From: an uncultured Muribaculaceae bacterium
Lineage (GTDB): Bacteria > Bacteroidota > Bacteroidia > Bacteroidales > Muribaculaceae
Length of the DNA stretch: 64,000 nucleotides
Assembly: GCA_910577585.1 (NCBI GenBank)
Contig: CAJTNN010000005.1
Location: 2,005-66,004, forward strand
Direction: 5' to 3'
Shown here: positions 49,217 to 58,864 of the stretch, one piece after another
How the letters are laid out: the number at the start of each line of letters is the position of its first letter
How positions within the stretch are numbered: position 1 is the first letter of the stretch
The notes under the pieces: generated by a model
Seen by the model: only the letters and a program-made list of their open reading frames with translations
Told to the model about the DNA's origin: nothing
Databases searched by the model: none
Position numbers and translations under genes: made by a program

Positions 49217-50560
49217 ATGAAGAGATCTCTTATCTGGCTCACTTGGCTCATGAGGCTTCTGACCGGAGCCACCTTCATATTCTCGGGCTTCGTGAAGGCT
49301 ATCGACCCTTGGGGCACGCTCTATAAGTTTGAAGACTATATGGGAGCGTTGCATCTGCCGGTCTATACCAATCTGCTGCTTGTGGCCGCATTTCTGTTGT
49401 GCGCCTACGAGTTCTGTATCGGCATCTTCCTGATTTCGGGGTCGTTCCGTCGCTCGGCGCCAATAGGAGGCGCTGTGCTGATGGCAGTCATGCTGCCATT
49501 GACACTTTGGATTGCCATATCGGACCCTGTGGCCGACTGCGGATGCTTCGGTGATGCAGTGGTATTGTCGAACTGGGCCACATTCTGGAAAAACGTGGTG
49601 CTCACGCTGGCCTTTGTATGGCTGATTCGTTATAACGCCAAAGTGAGATGGATTATCCGGCCACACCTTCAATGGATGGGGTTGCTCGCCTCAGCGGCCT
49701 ACGTGACCCTTATCGGGCTGGGAGGATACACATATCAGCCGCTCATCGATTTTCGACCTTATCCCAAAGGGAGCACGCTTGTAGATAGCGATTCAGATAA
49801 CGCAGAGGAGAATGAGGAGATAACTCTGATTTACAGTCGTGACGGCAAGGAGCAAAGTTTCTCAATCGATGACGAACTGCCGTCGGAAGATGACGGATGG
49901 ACCTTCGTAAGACGCGAAGTGAAACCTTCACCCGTCACCACTGCCGATGCAGACCGCAGTGAGCATTCGGCCGAAAAGACATTCCGCATATGGAGTGACG
50001 ACGGCGAAGAGGATGTGACCGACAATGTGATGCTGTCTGAAGGGCGCCAACTGCTAATCTTCATGCCCGACCTGAAGAATGTGTCGGTGGCAACGACCTG
50101 GCAGATAAATTCGCTCTACTCATGGGCCCAGGCCAACGACATAGACATGATCGGTATCGTGAGCGGCACTCTGCAGGATATCACCGAATGGCGCGACATC
50201 TCACTCGCAGCATACCCAATCTATACCGCAGAGGATACTGAAATCAAGATGGTGGTGAGAGGCAACCCGGCTGTGGTGTATCTCGAAAATGGCGAGGTAA
50301 TCTGGAAGACTACCCTCCGCGCACTCGACACCGAAGACTTTCTGTCTGACGAAGCCCGCCGACGCGATCCGGCATCGTATGCACGCAATGACCATGCATT
50401 GCTCTACAATGTCAGCCTGCTATACGTGATTGTCATGGCAGCCCTCGTGGGACTCTCTTACATTCCTAAGATTGTCAGGATGTTTCCCGACAAATGGGTC
50501 AGTCGTGGTGATAGGGGAGTCCGTTCAGAATCGACACCCCACGATACACCTGCTCAGTAA
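49217..50560 (+). CDS. BT_3928-family membrane protein (MauE/DoxX-like)
   Basis: 447 residues. N-terminal DoxX/MauE-like domain (about 1-150) with four helices, the FSGFVKAIDPWGTLYKFEDY phrase and a cysteine pair DCGCFGDA. A periplasmic or cytosolic acidic insert follows, then a thioredoxin-like-looking region (RQLLIFMPDLKNVS) and a final helix near residue 405-425. Possibly thiol/redox related. Its last 62 bases overlap the convergent rlmH gene. Confidence 0.8.
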   Translation: MKRSLIWLTWLMRLLTGATFIFSGFVKAIDPWGTLYKFEDYMGALHLPVYTNLLLVAAFLLCAYEFCIGIFLISGSFRRSAPIGGAVLMAVMLPLTLWIAISDPVADCGCFGDAVVLSNWATFWKNVVLTLAFVWLIRYNAKVRWIIRPHLQWMGLLASAAYVTLIGLGGYTYQPLIDFRPYPKGSTLVDSDSDNAEENEEITLIYSRDGKEQSFSIDDELPSEDDGWTFVRREVKPSPVTTADADRSEHSAEKTFRIWSDDGEEDVTDNVMLSEGRQLLIFMPDLKNVSVATTWQINSLYSWAQANDIDMIGIVSGTLQDITEWRDISLAAYPIYTAEDTEIKMVVRGNPAVVYLENGEVIWKTTLRALDTEDFLSDEARRRDPASYARNDHALLYNVSLLYVIVMAALVGLSYIPKIVRMFPDKWVSRGDRGVRSESTPHDTPAQ

Positions 50561-50969
50561 AGAAGAGTCTCACCATCTCATGATTGAAGGTCATCTTCGA
50601 GAGCGACATCTGCGCATCCCCCCGAGCATAGATACGCTCTGAGAATCCATAAGGCCCACCCACGATGAAGAGGGTGCGCTTACGTCCGGACCCCATAAGG
50701 CGCTCAAGCCAAGCCGCGAATTCACGTGATGTGTATTCGCGGCCCTTTTCGTCAAGAAGCACCACGTAGTCGCCATCTGTAATCTGGCGCAGCAGAAGAT
50801 CGGCCTCCGCCTCCTTCTGCTCCTGTTCGGAGAGTTTGCCGCGCCTTGGGTCGGGGAGCTCAAGAATTGAATAGGGTATATAGCGGCGCAGACGCTTGCA
50901 GTATTCCGCAATCCCCTCCTGGATATATGAGATGCCTGTTTTGCCTATTGTAAGAAGAGTAATTTCCAT
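50499..50969 (-). CDS. rlmH: 23S rRNA (pseudouridine1915-N3)-methyltransferase
   Basis: 156 residues, the normal length. SPOUT methyltransferase that modifies helix 69 of 23S rRNA. Family words: LLDEKGREYTSREFAAWL, LFIVGGPYGFSE, LSLSKMTFNHEMVRLFFTEQ-type ending (MSLSKMTFNHEMVRLFFTEQ) and YRGVSILNGLPYHHD at the end. Convergent with and overlapping the BT_3928-family gene. Confidence 0.96.
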   Translation of the reverse strand: MEITLLTIGKTGISYIQEGIAEYCKRLRRYIPYSILELPDPRRGKLSEQEQKEAEADLLLRQITDGDYVVLLDEKGREYTSREFAAWLERLMGSGRKRTLFIVGGPYGFSERIYARGDAQMSLSKMTFNHEMVRLFFTEQVYRGVSILNGLPYHHD

Positions 50970-50979
50970 TTGTTTTTAT

Positions 50980-50987
50980 TATCTTTG
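50980..50987 (+). promoter_or_regulatory. -7 promoter box of nadC
   Basis: TATCTTTG, 128 bases before the nadC ATG. The leader contains a tgaagtt-actc-aacttca hairpin near 51006. Confidence 0.5.
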
Positions 50988-51114
50988 CACTTGGAATCCT
51001 GCCGTTGAAGTTACTCAAACTTCATTGGGCATCGCCGGACAATATATGCCTGAGAGTGGCCCGGTGCGGATGATTCATCAGCAAAATTAACAATATTAAG
51101 CTACATATCAAAAT

Positions 51115-51963
51115 ATGAAAACAAAAGAGGAACTTATCGACTCACTTCTTGATCTGGCATTTGCCGAAGACCTCGGCGATGGCGACCACACCACGCTCTC
51201 CACAATTCCGGCTGATGCCATGGGGCGCAGCCGACTGATAATAAAGGAGGAGGGAATACTCTCCGGGGTAGAAGTGGCCCGCAAAGTGCTTGCCAAAGTT
51301 GACCCCTCGATAAAGATGGAGGTCATGATACAGGATGGCGCCAAGGTGAAACCCGGCGACATCGCATTCACCGCCGAGGGTCCGGTGCGCTCTCTGCTCA
51401 TCGCTGAGCGCACGATGCTCAACATCATGCAGCGCATGAGTGGTGTGGCCACAATGACAGCACGCTATCAGCAACGCCTCGAAGGGCTTCACACCCGTGT
51501 GCTTGATACCCGCAAGACCACTCCCGGAATGCGAATGCTCGAGAAGGAGGCTGTGGCATGCGGCGGAGGCACAAATCACCGCATCGGTCTCTTCGACATG
51601 ATTCTCATCAAAGATAATCACATCGACTTCGCCGGCGGGATTGAGAAAGCCATCCAGCGGGCCAATGACTACTGCAAGGCAAATGGCAAGAATCTGAAGA
51701 TTGAGGTTGAGGTAAGAAGCCTCGACGACATACGCCGCGTAATGGAACATGGCGGAGTCGACCGCATAATGTTTGACAACTTCACCCCCGAGCTCACTCG
51801 CGAGGCTGTGGCTATGGTAGGGGGCAAATATGAAACCGAATCATCGGGCGGCATCACCATCGAGAACCTGCGCGAGTATGGCGAGACTGGAGTCGACTTT
51901 ATCTCAGTCGGCGCGCTCACCCATAGCGTGAAGGGACTCGACATGTCGTTCAAGGCATATTGA
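51115..51963 (+). CDS. nadC: Quinolinate phosphoribosyltransferase
   Basis: 282 residues. Converts quinolinate and PRPP to nicotinate mononucleotide in de novo NAD synthesis. Motifs: AERTMLNIMQRMSGVAT, LDTRKTTPGMRMLEKEAV, GGGTNHRIGLFDMILIKDNHI, EVEVRSLDD and SSGGITIENLREYGETGVDFIS. Followed by yraN. A palindrome-family sequence (gaagttggttaaacaactgc) lies in the gap. Confidence 0.96.
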   Translation: MKTKEELIDSLLDLAFAEDLGDGDHTTLSTIPADAMGRSRLIIKEEGILSGVEVARKVLAKVDPSIKMEVMIQDGAKVKPGDIAFTAEGPVRSLLIAERTMLNIMQRMSGVATMTARYQQRLEGLHTRVLDTRKTTPGMRMLEKEAVACGGGTNHRIGLFDMILIKDNHIDFAGGIEKAIQRANDYCKANGKNLKIEVEVRSLDDIRRVMEHGGVDRIMFDNFTPELTREAVAMVGGKYETESSGGITIENLREYGETGVDFISVGALTHSVKGLDMSFKAY

Positions 51964-52029
51964 GCTGACATCGAAGTTGGTTAAACAACTGCTTAGTTTG
52001 ATACCCCAACCATCATTACCCAATCTCAG

Positions 52030-52620
52030 ATGAAGAGCGACTACGAGCTTCTGGCACTCTGCCCCGAACAATTCCGCGACCGTCTGAAGCGCATTCTCTC
52101 GACGCCGCCTGACCTCCCTGCAGGAAATAAAAACTTCAACTATGATGATCCGGCAGGCATGACTGAGACATTCGAGTCGATGGGTGCCACCCACGCCGAC
52201 AACGTGCGTAAGCAAAAGAGAGCCAAGCACATCGAGGCCAAGGAATGGGGCGACTATGCCGAGGCCATAACAGCCCGGTATCTTCTACTCAAGGGGTTGC
52301 CTATCAGAGAATGGGAATGGCGGCCGGGCACAAGCGGCAATAGCCGCCATGGCGAGATTGATCTTATATCGCAACGCGGCAACCGCATCATCTTTATCGA
52401 GGTCAAGGCACGCAGCGGCAAGCACTCCGATCCGTGGTCGGCTATAACGCCACAGAAGATACGTGAGCTTTGCCACGGCGCCGATATATATCTGAAACGC
52501 CTGAAGGGTAAGTTTGAATATCAATTCGATGTGGCCCTCATCACCGGCACATATGATGATTATACGTTCGAATATATCGAGGATGCCTTCATGTGTCCGC
52601 TGACCACGCGTGTGGGCTGA
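52030..52620 (+). CDS. yraN: YraN/UPF0102 endonuclease-like protein, N-terminally extended
   Basis: 196 residues against about 120 for the family. The core (about 75-190) has the restriction-endonuclease-like motif GEIDLISQRGNRIIFIEVKAR (Asp and E-x-K), preceded by WGDYAEAITARYLLLKG. The first 70 residues are an extra charged segment. Role unknown; the fold suggests nucleic-acid processing. Confidence 0.87.
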   Translation: MKSDYELLALCPEQFRDRLKRILSTPPDLPAGNKNFNYDDPAGMTETFESMGATHADNVRKQKRAKHIEAKEWGDYAEAITARYLLLKGLPIREWEWRPGTSGNSRHGEIDLISQRGNRIIFIEVKARSGKHSDPWSAITPQKIRELCHGADIYLKRLKGKFEYQFDVALITGTYDDYTFEYIEDAFMCPLTTRVG

Positions 52621-52640
52621 TTGCTCACGCTATATACCCA

Positions 52641-52685
52641 AAAGACTCCGCCGTCGGGACTATGTTACCCGACGGCGGAGTCTTT
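52641..52685. terminator. Bidirectional terminator between yraN and efflux operon
   Basis: Perfect 18-bp arms (52641-52658, 52668-52685), loop 9, with T-rich flanks on both strands. Confidence 0.85.
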
Positions 52686-52717
52686 TTATACATAAGTTTA
52701 TGCCAAATGAAAAACGA

Positions 52718-54340
52718 TTAATTCTGAGCCTGTCGCATACCTCTGAGGGTCATAAGCGGACGCACACTGCTGCGCACAAGCTTGCGGATAGTGCGCCATT
52801 TGGGGAAGATTACATTCGGTCTGACGGGGCCATAGCCCAATAGAATAATCAGCAACGCAATGATTGATGCCACCAGCAGCCAGCCGTATATCTCCTTCAT
52901 CGACACCACCAACGCCTGCACCTGCACCATACCATAAAGTTCGGGCAGCGTGTGGGTGGACAGCAAACCGGAAGTATCAGTGACGGCCGAACCTATGAAG
53001 GCGGCATTTTTAGCCATGCAGTGACGCAACAACTCACCGATTACAGCCGGCCCGAACGTCGCGCCAAGCACTGCTCCGGTAAACCCGTTTATCGTAAGCG
53101 CCTGCGGAAATACAAAGAAGTGCATGCCCCCCTGCAGGATTGAGGTGAGATAGACAATAGAGATAATCACCGATGCGGCTCCACGCGCAAAGAGGGGGAT
53201 AAACAACATCTCCTTCTCTACGCCATAGTCTATCATGAAATAGAAATATGCCAGATAGATGGCTGCCAGGAAGAATCCTATTGACGTCATTGTGCGATAG
53301 CGCCAACGATGCAGTGCAAATGTGAAGTAGGTGAAGGCGGTGCCGGCGAGAATCCCTGCGAAGACATACCAGTTGAGATCAATCATATTTGTCTCGTCAA
53401 AGCCAAGCACGGCCTCGGCATATGAATGCTCAAATACATGCTCAGTGCCAAGAAGCGTGAAGAAGACCAGATAGATGATGCTGGCTCTGACTACATTTCT
53501 GTTGGTCAGAGCTGTGAATGAGATATAGGGATGATGCAGAAACCGCGCACGCCAGAGATTGATGCCCACACACACCAGACCCAGAAGCACCGCTCCCCTT
53601 ATCTCACGCGCCTCCCACCAATCGAAATAATTGCCGTAGACACAGATGAAGGTGAAGCATAACATAAACACACTCCATAGCCCTGCACCAATCCAGTCGA
53701 TGCCAAGGAGCGGAATCTGAAGAGGCCCCTTTACCGGACGCACAAAGATCATCACCATAATCATCATGAGCGCAAGCAATCCGATCATGATCCACTGCAT
53801 ATATTCCCACTGCCAGAAGAATGCCGTATAGACGGTGAATATGCCACTAAGCTGAATAGCACTATCCACCACCAGATAGACATAGCAGAAAAATATGGCC
53901 ATATCACGCACCGGAGTCAGCCACAGTTGAATTGTGGAATTGCACACGAAAGTAGCCCACATTCTGAACCATCCTGCGAAGAAACATGTGATGACCAGCA
54001 CCACCACAGATGAAGTCGTGGCGCATATGAAATTGGCCGCAATCAAAGCCGCACCACATATCAGCAGACCCACACGATTGGAGAATCTGAACTTCAGTCT
54101 GAACATGACGGCAAAGTTGATCGACATGCCCACCAGCATGGCATACCCCGCCATCAGGATATCCTCCTGCATCAGTCCGGTGGTGCCCACCATATCAGAG
54201 GCTGCCGCAAGATAGACTCCCCCTGAGAACTGCACAATCAGCACAAAGAGGATGAAGAGCCATGGCTTAAGCCTGCGGGGAATGTAATTCGGCACATCAG
54301 GGATATCAAAGGGTCCCTGCGGCCCATGGAAATCCGACAT
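52718..54340 (-). CDS. MFS drug exporter, DHA2/EmrB-like
   Basis: 540 residues with about 14 transmembrane helices, the DHA2 (EmrB) topology. A Pro/Gly-rich N-terminus precedes helix 1. Arg-rich signature loops are weakly conserved, as is common in Bacteroidetes EmrB proteins. Inner-membrane pump of a tripartite system, one base after the EmrA-like gene. Confidence 0.88.
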   Translation of the reverse strand: MSDFHGPQGPFDIPDVPNYIPRRLKPWLFILFVLIVQFSGGVYLAAASDMVGTTGLMQEDILMAGYAMLVGMSINFAVMFRLKFRFSNRVGLLICGAALIAANFICATTSSVVVLVITCFFAGWFRMWATFVCNSTIQLWLTPVRDMAIFFCYVYLVVDSAIQLSGIFTVYTAFFWQWEYMQWIMIGLLALMMIMVMIFVRPVKGPLQIPLLGIDWIGAGLWSVFMLCFTFICVYGNYFDWWEAREIRGAVLLGLVCVGINLWRARFLHHPYISFTALTNRNVVRASIIYLVFFTLLGTEHVFEHSYAEAVLGFDETNMIDLNWYVFAGILAGTAFTYFTFALHRWRYRTMTSIGFFLAAIYLAYFYFMIDYGVEKEMLFIPLFARGAASVIISIVYLTSILQGGMHFFVFPQALTINGFTGAVLGATFGPAVIGELLRHCMAKNAAFIGSAVTDTSGLLSTHTLPELYGMVQVQALVVSMKEIYGWLLVASIIALLIILLGYGPVRPNVIFPKWRTIRKLVRSSVRPLMTLRGMRQAQN

Positions 54341-54341
54341 A

Positions 54342-55376
54342 TCAATATTTCACTTCACATTCCACATTCATACCGGCACGCAGACGCTGCATATCCTCGG
54401 GATTATTATCGGCTGTGAATTCGATTCTCACCGGCACACGCTGGCGCACCTTGACAAAATTGCCTGCTGAATTATCCTGCGGCATAAGCGAGAGGCGTGC
54501 GCCGGTGGCTTTAGAGAGAGCCGCCACTTTACCGTGAAACACCACATCCGGAACAGCATCGACACGGATATCCACCTCCTGGCCTACTGCCACGTGCGGC
54601 AGCTGCGTCTCCTTATAGTTGGCTGTGACCCATATGTCGGATGAATCCACAATATCGAGCAGAGTCTGGCCGGGCTGTACAAGCTGGCCTACCTGGATGT
54701 CGAGACGCGAGGCATATCCATCGCACGGCGCCGTAATGACGGTGTAGGAGAGATTCAGCTCGGCTGCCGCAAGCAGAGCCTTTGCCAATTCGACGCCGGC
54801 ATCATTCTGAGCTATGCGGTCGCGGGTCTCAGTCACAACGGTTGAGGTGGCCGCACGCTGCTGCATGAGCATATCATAACGCGCTTTCTTAGCCGCGTAA
54901 TCTGTAGCCACTCCATCATATTGCTGCTGGGTGACAGCTTCTTTCTCGAGTAGTTTGGCATAACGTGCCAGCTCTGTGGCTGCATGCTCCATAAGCACCT
55001 TGGCCTCCTTTATAGATGCCTCGCTCACTGCAAGATTAGATGAAGCCACATTGACACTGCGGTCAGCCACGCCACGTCCGGCAAGAGCATTCTCATAATC
55101 AGCCCGCGCCTGCGCCACACGCAGCCGCATGTCGGCATCATCTATGATGACGAGCGTGTCACCCTTCCTAACCGGCTTGAACTCTTCGAATCGGATCTCT
55201 TTTATGTAACCCTGCACTCGCGTGTTGACTGGCACTATCTGCTGCTCTACCTGAGCATTATCCGTGAATTCCACATCGCCCAGATGCACAAATTTCGAGC
55301 CCACCCACACCACAGCGGCCACGATTACAATTAGAGAGACTATGTAAGAGAGGATTTTCTTGTTGCGGTGATTCAT
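54342..55376 (-). CDS. HlyD/EmrA-family membrane fusion protein
   Basis: 344 residues. N-terminal anchor helix (about 10-28), lipoyl half-motifs (VQGYIKEIRFEEFKPVRKGDTLVIID; ITAPCDGYASRLDIQVGQLVQPGQ), a helical hairpin (about 75-195) and beta-barrel VRQRVPVRIEF. Links the inner-membrane pump to the TolC-like channel. Overlaps the upstream TolC gene by 4 bases. Confidence 0.93.
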   Translation of the reverse strand: MNHRNKKILSYIVSLIVIVAAVVWVGSKFVHLGDVEFTDNAQVEQQIVPVNTRVQGYIKEIRFEEFKPVRKGDTLVIIDDADMRLRVAQARADYENALAGRGVADRSVNVASSNLAVSEASIKEAKVLMEHAATELARYAKLLEKEAVTQQQYDGVATDYAAKKARYDMLMQQRAATSTVVTETRDRIAQNDAGVELAKALLAAAELNLSYTVITAPCDGYASRLDIQVGQLVQPGQTLLDIVDSSDIWVTANYKETQLPHVAVGQEVDIRVDAVPDVVFHGKVAALSKATGARLSLMPQDNSAGNFVKVRQRVPVRIEFTADNNPEDMQRLRAGMNVECEVKY

Positions 55377-56692
55377 ATTGTTCCTGAGATGAATTGGAGT
55401 TTATAATAGTAATAAATGATGTTGATTTTAGCATTCACAAGCTGCTGCTCGGCCTCGAGTTTGGAGTTGGCTGCGTCAAGCATATCGGTGATGAGAGCCA
55501 TATCGGCTGAATAGCGCGTGGAGGTAGTGGCATAATTGCGATCAGCCAGTTCGACACTTTTCTGCTGGGTCTTGAGCTGCTCATAGGCCTCAAGATAGCG
55601 TATGTAGTCGCCACGCACAGCCAGCTCTACATTCTCAGACGCCGCCTCAAGCTCCTCGACCGACTTGCGCACTGCCACCTGCGTGCGTGCCAACGCCTTG
55701 TTAGACTTCCATAGCGACGACAGATTGTAGCTCACGCCCACACCAATCCACCAGTAACTGAGATTGCGGTTGAGCGGAGGAATCTCCACAAGTATCGGTC
55801 CGTCGAAGGTCCATCTGGCTTTAAGTCCGATTTTAGGCAGGCGTTCAGACTTAACCAGTGTCTCGCTCTTGCGGGTAATCTCAACTCCGCTGCGAGCCAG
55901 GCTCAACGCCGGAGAATTAGCCAATGCCTCGGTCTGCCACCATGCCTCGCCGGCGCAGGGGAGGGCACGATTGAGAATGGTAGTGTCGGGAGCCACGCGC
56001 ATCCCCTGAGGCAGTGCGGCCACGGTCACAAGATTGTCATTCAGAATTTCAAGCATGTTGTCAATCTTGATAAGCTGCAGCTCAAGATTGGACACCAGCA
56101 GTTCGTAACGGGTGATGTCGTTGCGCAATGCTGTGCCATTCTCATAGCGCGTCTGCATGTCGGTCAGCACCTTGCGGGCCTGGGCGATATTCTGACTGAC
56201 CACCTTGCGCAGATTGGTATATTTGTAGATGTCGAGATAGAAGCCGGTAAGCTGAAATCGGATGTTGTCACGCTGAAGCTCGGTGGCATATCTGGCAGCC
56301 GTAGATTTCAATTCAGCCATCTCGATGCCGGCAGTGATTGCGCCTCCTGCATACAATGGCTGCGTGACATTGACACCCACTCCGTTGCCGAAATGTGGAA
56401 TCGGAGCTTTCTGATAATCCGAGAAGTCACGCTTTGTGGTGAAGCCATCGCCGATGAAGCTCAGACTCAGCGAGGCGTCTACATCCGGAAGCCGCTGACT
56501 GCGCGCAACGCTGATTTCGCGTCTGGCCTCCTCCTCAGCGGTAAATGATGGGCGGAGCTGCGCACTTCCGGCTTCGGCACTGCTGAAAATCTCATCAAGA
56601 GTCACGACAGTGGCCTGCTGGCCGGATGCACACACCCCACCGCTCAACAGGATTGCAGATAGCAACCCTGTGAGCAATCGTAGATTGTTCAT
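55373..56692 (-). CDS. TolC-family outer-membrane channel protein
   Basis: 439 residues with an N-terminal signal peptide (MNNLRLLTGLLSAILLSGGV). Two repeats of coiled-coil helices with OEP-family words (ARSQRLPDVDASLSLSF; GVNVTQPLYAGGAITAGIEMAEL; GVGVSYNLSSLWKSNKALA). First gene of the tolC-emrA-emrB-like operon. Exports an unknown toxic compound or bile-type substrate. Confidence 0.92.
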   Translation of the reverse strand: MNNLRLLTGLLSAILLSGGVCASGQQATVVTLDEIFSSAEAGSAQLRPSFTAEEEARREISVARSQRLPDVDASLSLSFIGDGFTTKRDFSDYQKAPIPHFGNGVGVNVTQPLYAGGAITAGIEMAELKSTAARYATELQRDNIRFQLTGFYLDIYKYTNLRKVVSQNIAQARKVLTDMQTRYENGTALRNDITRYELLVSNLELQLIKIDNMLEILNDNLVTVAALPQGMRVAPDTTILNRALPCAGEAWWQTEALANSPALSLARSGVEITRKSETLVKSERLPKIGLKARWTFDGPILVEIPPLNRNLSYWWIGVGVSYNLSSLWKSNKALARTQVAVRKSVEELEAASENVELAVRGDYIRYLEAYEQLKTQQKSVELADRNYATTSTRYSADMALITDMLDAANSKLEAEQQLVNAKINIIYYYYKLQFISGTI

Positions 56693-56873
56693 AAGGGGGG
56701 AAGTTAAGTTAGTTGAAAAGTCGTAGGGGAAAAAGCGAAAATGCAGACGTCAAAGAGATTACTGGGTACTCTTCCAGTTCTCCTTATAAGCGTAACTATG
56801 CACTGTGGGGCACAGATGGCCCGGGGTAGATATTATGTTGGTCATATAGGGTGACTCTTTGTGAATCACACTG

Positions 56874-56881
56874 CAAAGTTA
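56874..56881 (-). promoter_or_regulatory. -7 promoter box of efflux operon
   Basis: TAACTTTG on the minus strand, about 180 bases before the tolC-like ATG; no TTTG at -33. The leader contains a short CTGTG/CACAG hairpin near 56800. Confidence 0.5.
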
Positions 56882-56884
56882 ACA

Positions 56885-57199
56885 TTTTTTTCTGACTTAA
56901 CCATTTCCTCGCGCCATCTTCTGAACTACATAAGACAGTGATTCACGCCAAGCTTAATGCAAAGCAATCACCAGCTTACCAGCTACATCCACAAATTTGA
57001 TGTTATGCAACATATTGTCAAATATTCTTGAACCTTGCACCACCTATAATGTTATAAATATAACCATGGAACCCATTTACTTAATTCTCCCTCAGCATCA
57101 TAATTAAGCAAGACGTTCCACTGAAGTCGCAAAACTCATCGCAAGGCCTAAAGCGTCAAAGATGAGAATTATCTACAAACTATGAAATAACACCCTCCC
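56885..57199. other. Non-coding gap upstream of glp operon
   Basis: AT-rich. No gene, repeat or full-consensus promoter was found here. It presumably carries the glp promoter. Confidence 0.5.
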
Positions 57200-58843
57200 A
57201 TGAAAGACACCAGTAAAGACTACGACGTCATTATCATCGGCGGCGGTGCCACCGGCGCCGGCACAGCCCGCGACTGTGCGATGCGTGGTCTCAAAACTAT
57301 CCTTATAGAGCGTTTCGACTTCACGGCAGGAGCCACCGGGCGCAATCATGGATTGCTGCATAGCGGTGCACGCTACGCTCACACTGACCCCGAATCGGCG
57401 GCGGAATGTATAAAGGAGAACATTATTCTCAAACGCATAGCCCGACACTGTATCGAAGAGACGGGGGGACTGTTTGTGTCATTGCCCGAAGATGGCCTTG
57501 ACTATCACGAGGCCTTTATCGCCGACTGCATACGCGCCGGCATACCGGCCACAGAGATTGACCCGGCCGAGGCCTGCCGGATTGAACCGGCTGTCAATCC
57601 TGACATCATCGGGGCTGTAAAGGTGCCCGATGGTTCGGTCGACCCTTTCCGGCTCACCACAGCCAATGTCATGGCTGCACGCCAGAATGGAGCAGATATC
57701 ATCACATATCATGAGGTAATCGGATTCACACGCGACCAGACACGCCTCACCGGCGTGCGTGTGCTTGACCACAAGACCCATCAAGAGAGTGAAATTCGCG
57801 GCCGCGTCATCATCAATGCCGCTGGCATATGGGGGCATCATATCGCCGAACTGGCCGGGGTGACGGTCAACATGTATCCGGCCAAAGGTTCATTGCTGAT
57901 TTTCGGTCATCGCATCAACAAGATGGTGCTCAACCGCTGCCGCAAGCCTGGAGATGCCGACATCCTCGTGCCCGGCGACACAATCTGTGTGATAGGCACC
58001 ACATCGAGCCGCATACCATTCGACCAGATTGACAATATGGAGGTCACCCCCGATGAGGTCGATCTGCTGCTTCGCGAAGGCACCAAGCTCTCGCCGGCCA
58101 TGGCATGGACACGCATCCTGAGAGCATATGCCGGTGTGCGTCCGCTCGTGGCTGCCGACCACGACCCGTCGGGGCGTAGCATAAGCCGAGGCATAGTCTG
58201 CCTTGACCATTCCACACGCGATGGCCTTGATGGATTCATCACCATTACCGGCGGCAAACTGATGACTTATCGCCTCATGGCCGAGATTGCCACCGACATG
58301 GCATGCCGCAAGCTGGGCGTCGACCGCAAATGCCGCACGGCCGAAGTGCCGCTGCCCGGCTCTGAAGTGACAGCAGAAGATGAATGCCGCAGATCGCATA
58401 TCATAGAACTTAGCACCGAGCAGAAAGCCATCGAAGAGCGCCATGGCAGCCTCGCAGGCCGCATCCGCACTGACGATGATGCCGACGACGCGCTGGTGTG
58501 TGAGTGCGAGCAAGTGACTGTAGGTGAAGTGAATTATGCCATCGAAGAGCTGCATGTGCATAATCTCGTCAATCTGCGCCGACGCACCCGTCTGGGCATG
58601 GGCACATGTCAGGGTGAGCTTTGCGCATGCCGCGGGGCGGGCTTGCTCGAGCGGCATGACAAATGCACACGGCGTTCGCTTCAGGATCTTGCATCGTTCA
58701 TGAATGAACGCTGGCATGGCATGTATCCCGTATGCTGGGGTGAATCGCTCGTGGAGAGCCAATTTACAGCATGGCTTTATGAAGGAGTCTGCGGACTCGA
58801 TCCATCCACGGCCGACGCCTCATCAACTGCTCCTCAACAGTAA
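57200..58843 (+). CDS. glpA: Anaerobic glycerol-3-phosphate dehydrogenase subunit A
   Basis: 547 residues. FAD-linked oxidation of glycerol-3-phosphate to dihydroxyacetone phosphate. FAD-binding IIGGGATGAGTARDC at the N-terminus; GRNHGLLHSGARY; a C-terminal BFD-like [2Fe-2S] domain with CECEQVTVGEV and GMGTCQGELCACRG. First gene of glpABC-K-F. Confidence 0.95.
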   Translation: MKDTSKDYDVIIIGGGATGAGTARDCAMRGLKTILIERFDFTAGATGRNHGLLHSGARYAHTDPESAAECIKENIILKRIARHCIEETGGLFVSLPEDGLDYHEAFIADCIRAGIPATEIDPAEACRIEPAVNPDIIGAVKVPDGSVDPFRLTTANVMAARQNGADIITYHEVIGFTRDQTRLTGVRVLDHKTHQESEIRGRVIINAAGIWGHHIAELAGVTVNMYPAKGSLLIFGHRINKMVLNRCRKPGDADILVPGDTICVIGTTSSRIPFDQIDNMEVTPDEVDLLLREGTKLSPAMAWTRILRAYAGVRPLVAADHDPSGRSISRGIVCLDHSTRDGLDGFITITGGKLMTYRLMAEIATDMACRKLGVDRKCRTAEVPLPGSEVTAEDECRRSHIIELSTEQKAIEERHGSLAGRIRTDDDADDALVCECEQVTVGEVNYAIEELHVHNLVNLRRRTRLGMGTCQGELCACRGAGLLERHDKCTRRSLQDLASFMNERWHGMYPVCWGESLVESQFTAWLYEGVCGLDPSTADASSTAPQQ

Positions 58844-58864
58844 TCCTTACAATCCTCATCCACC

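Noticed and set aside
57890..58762. 290-residue open frame antisense to glpA
   Set aside because: Lies wholly within glpA on the other strand; His/Ala/Cys-rich shadow without family features.
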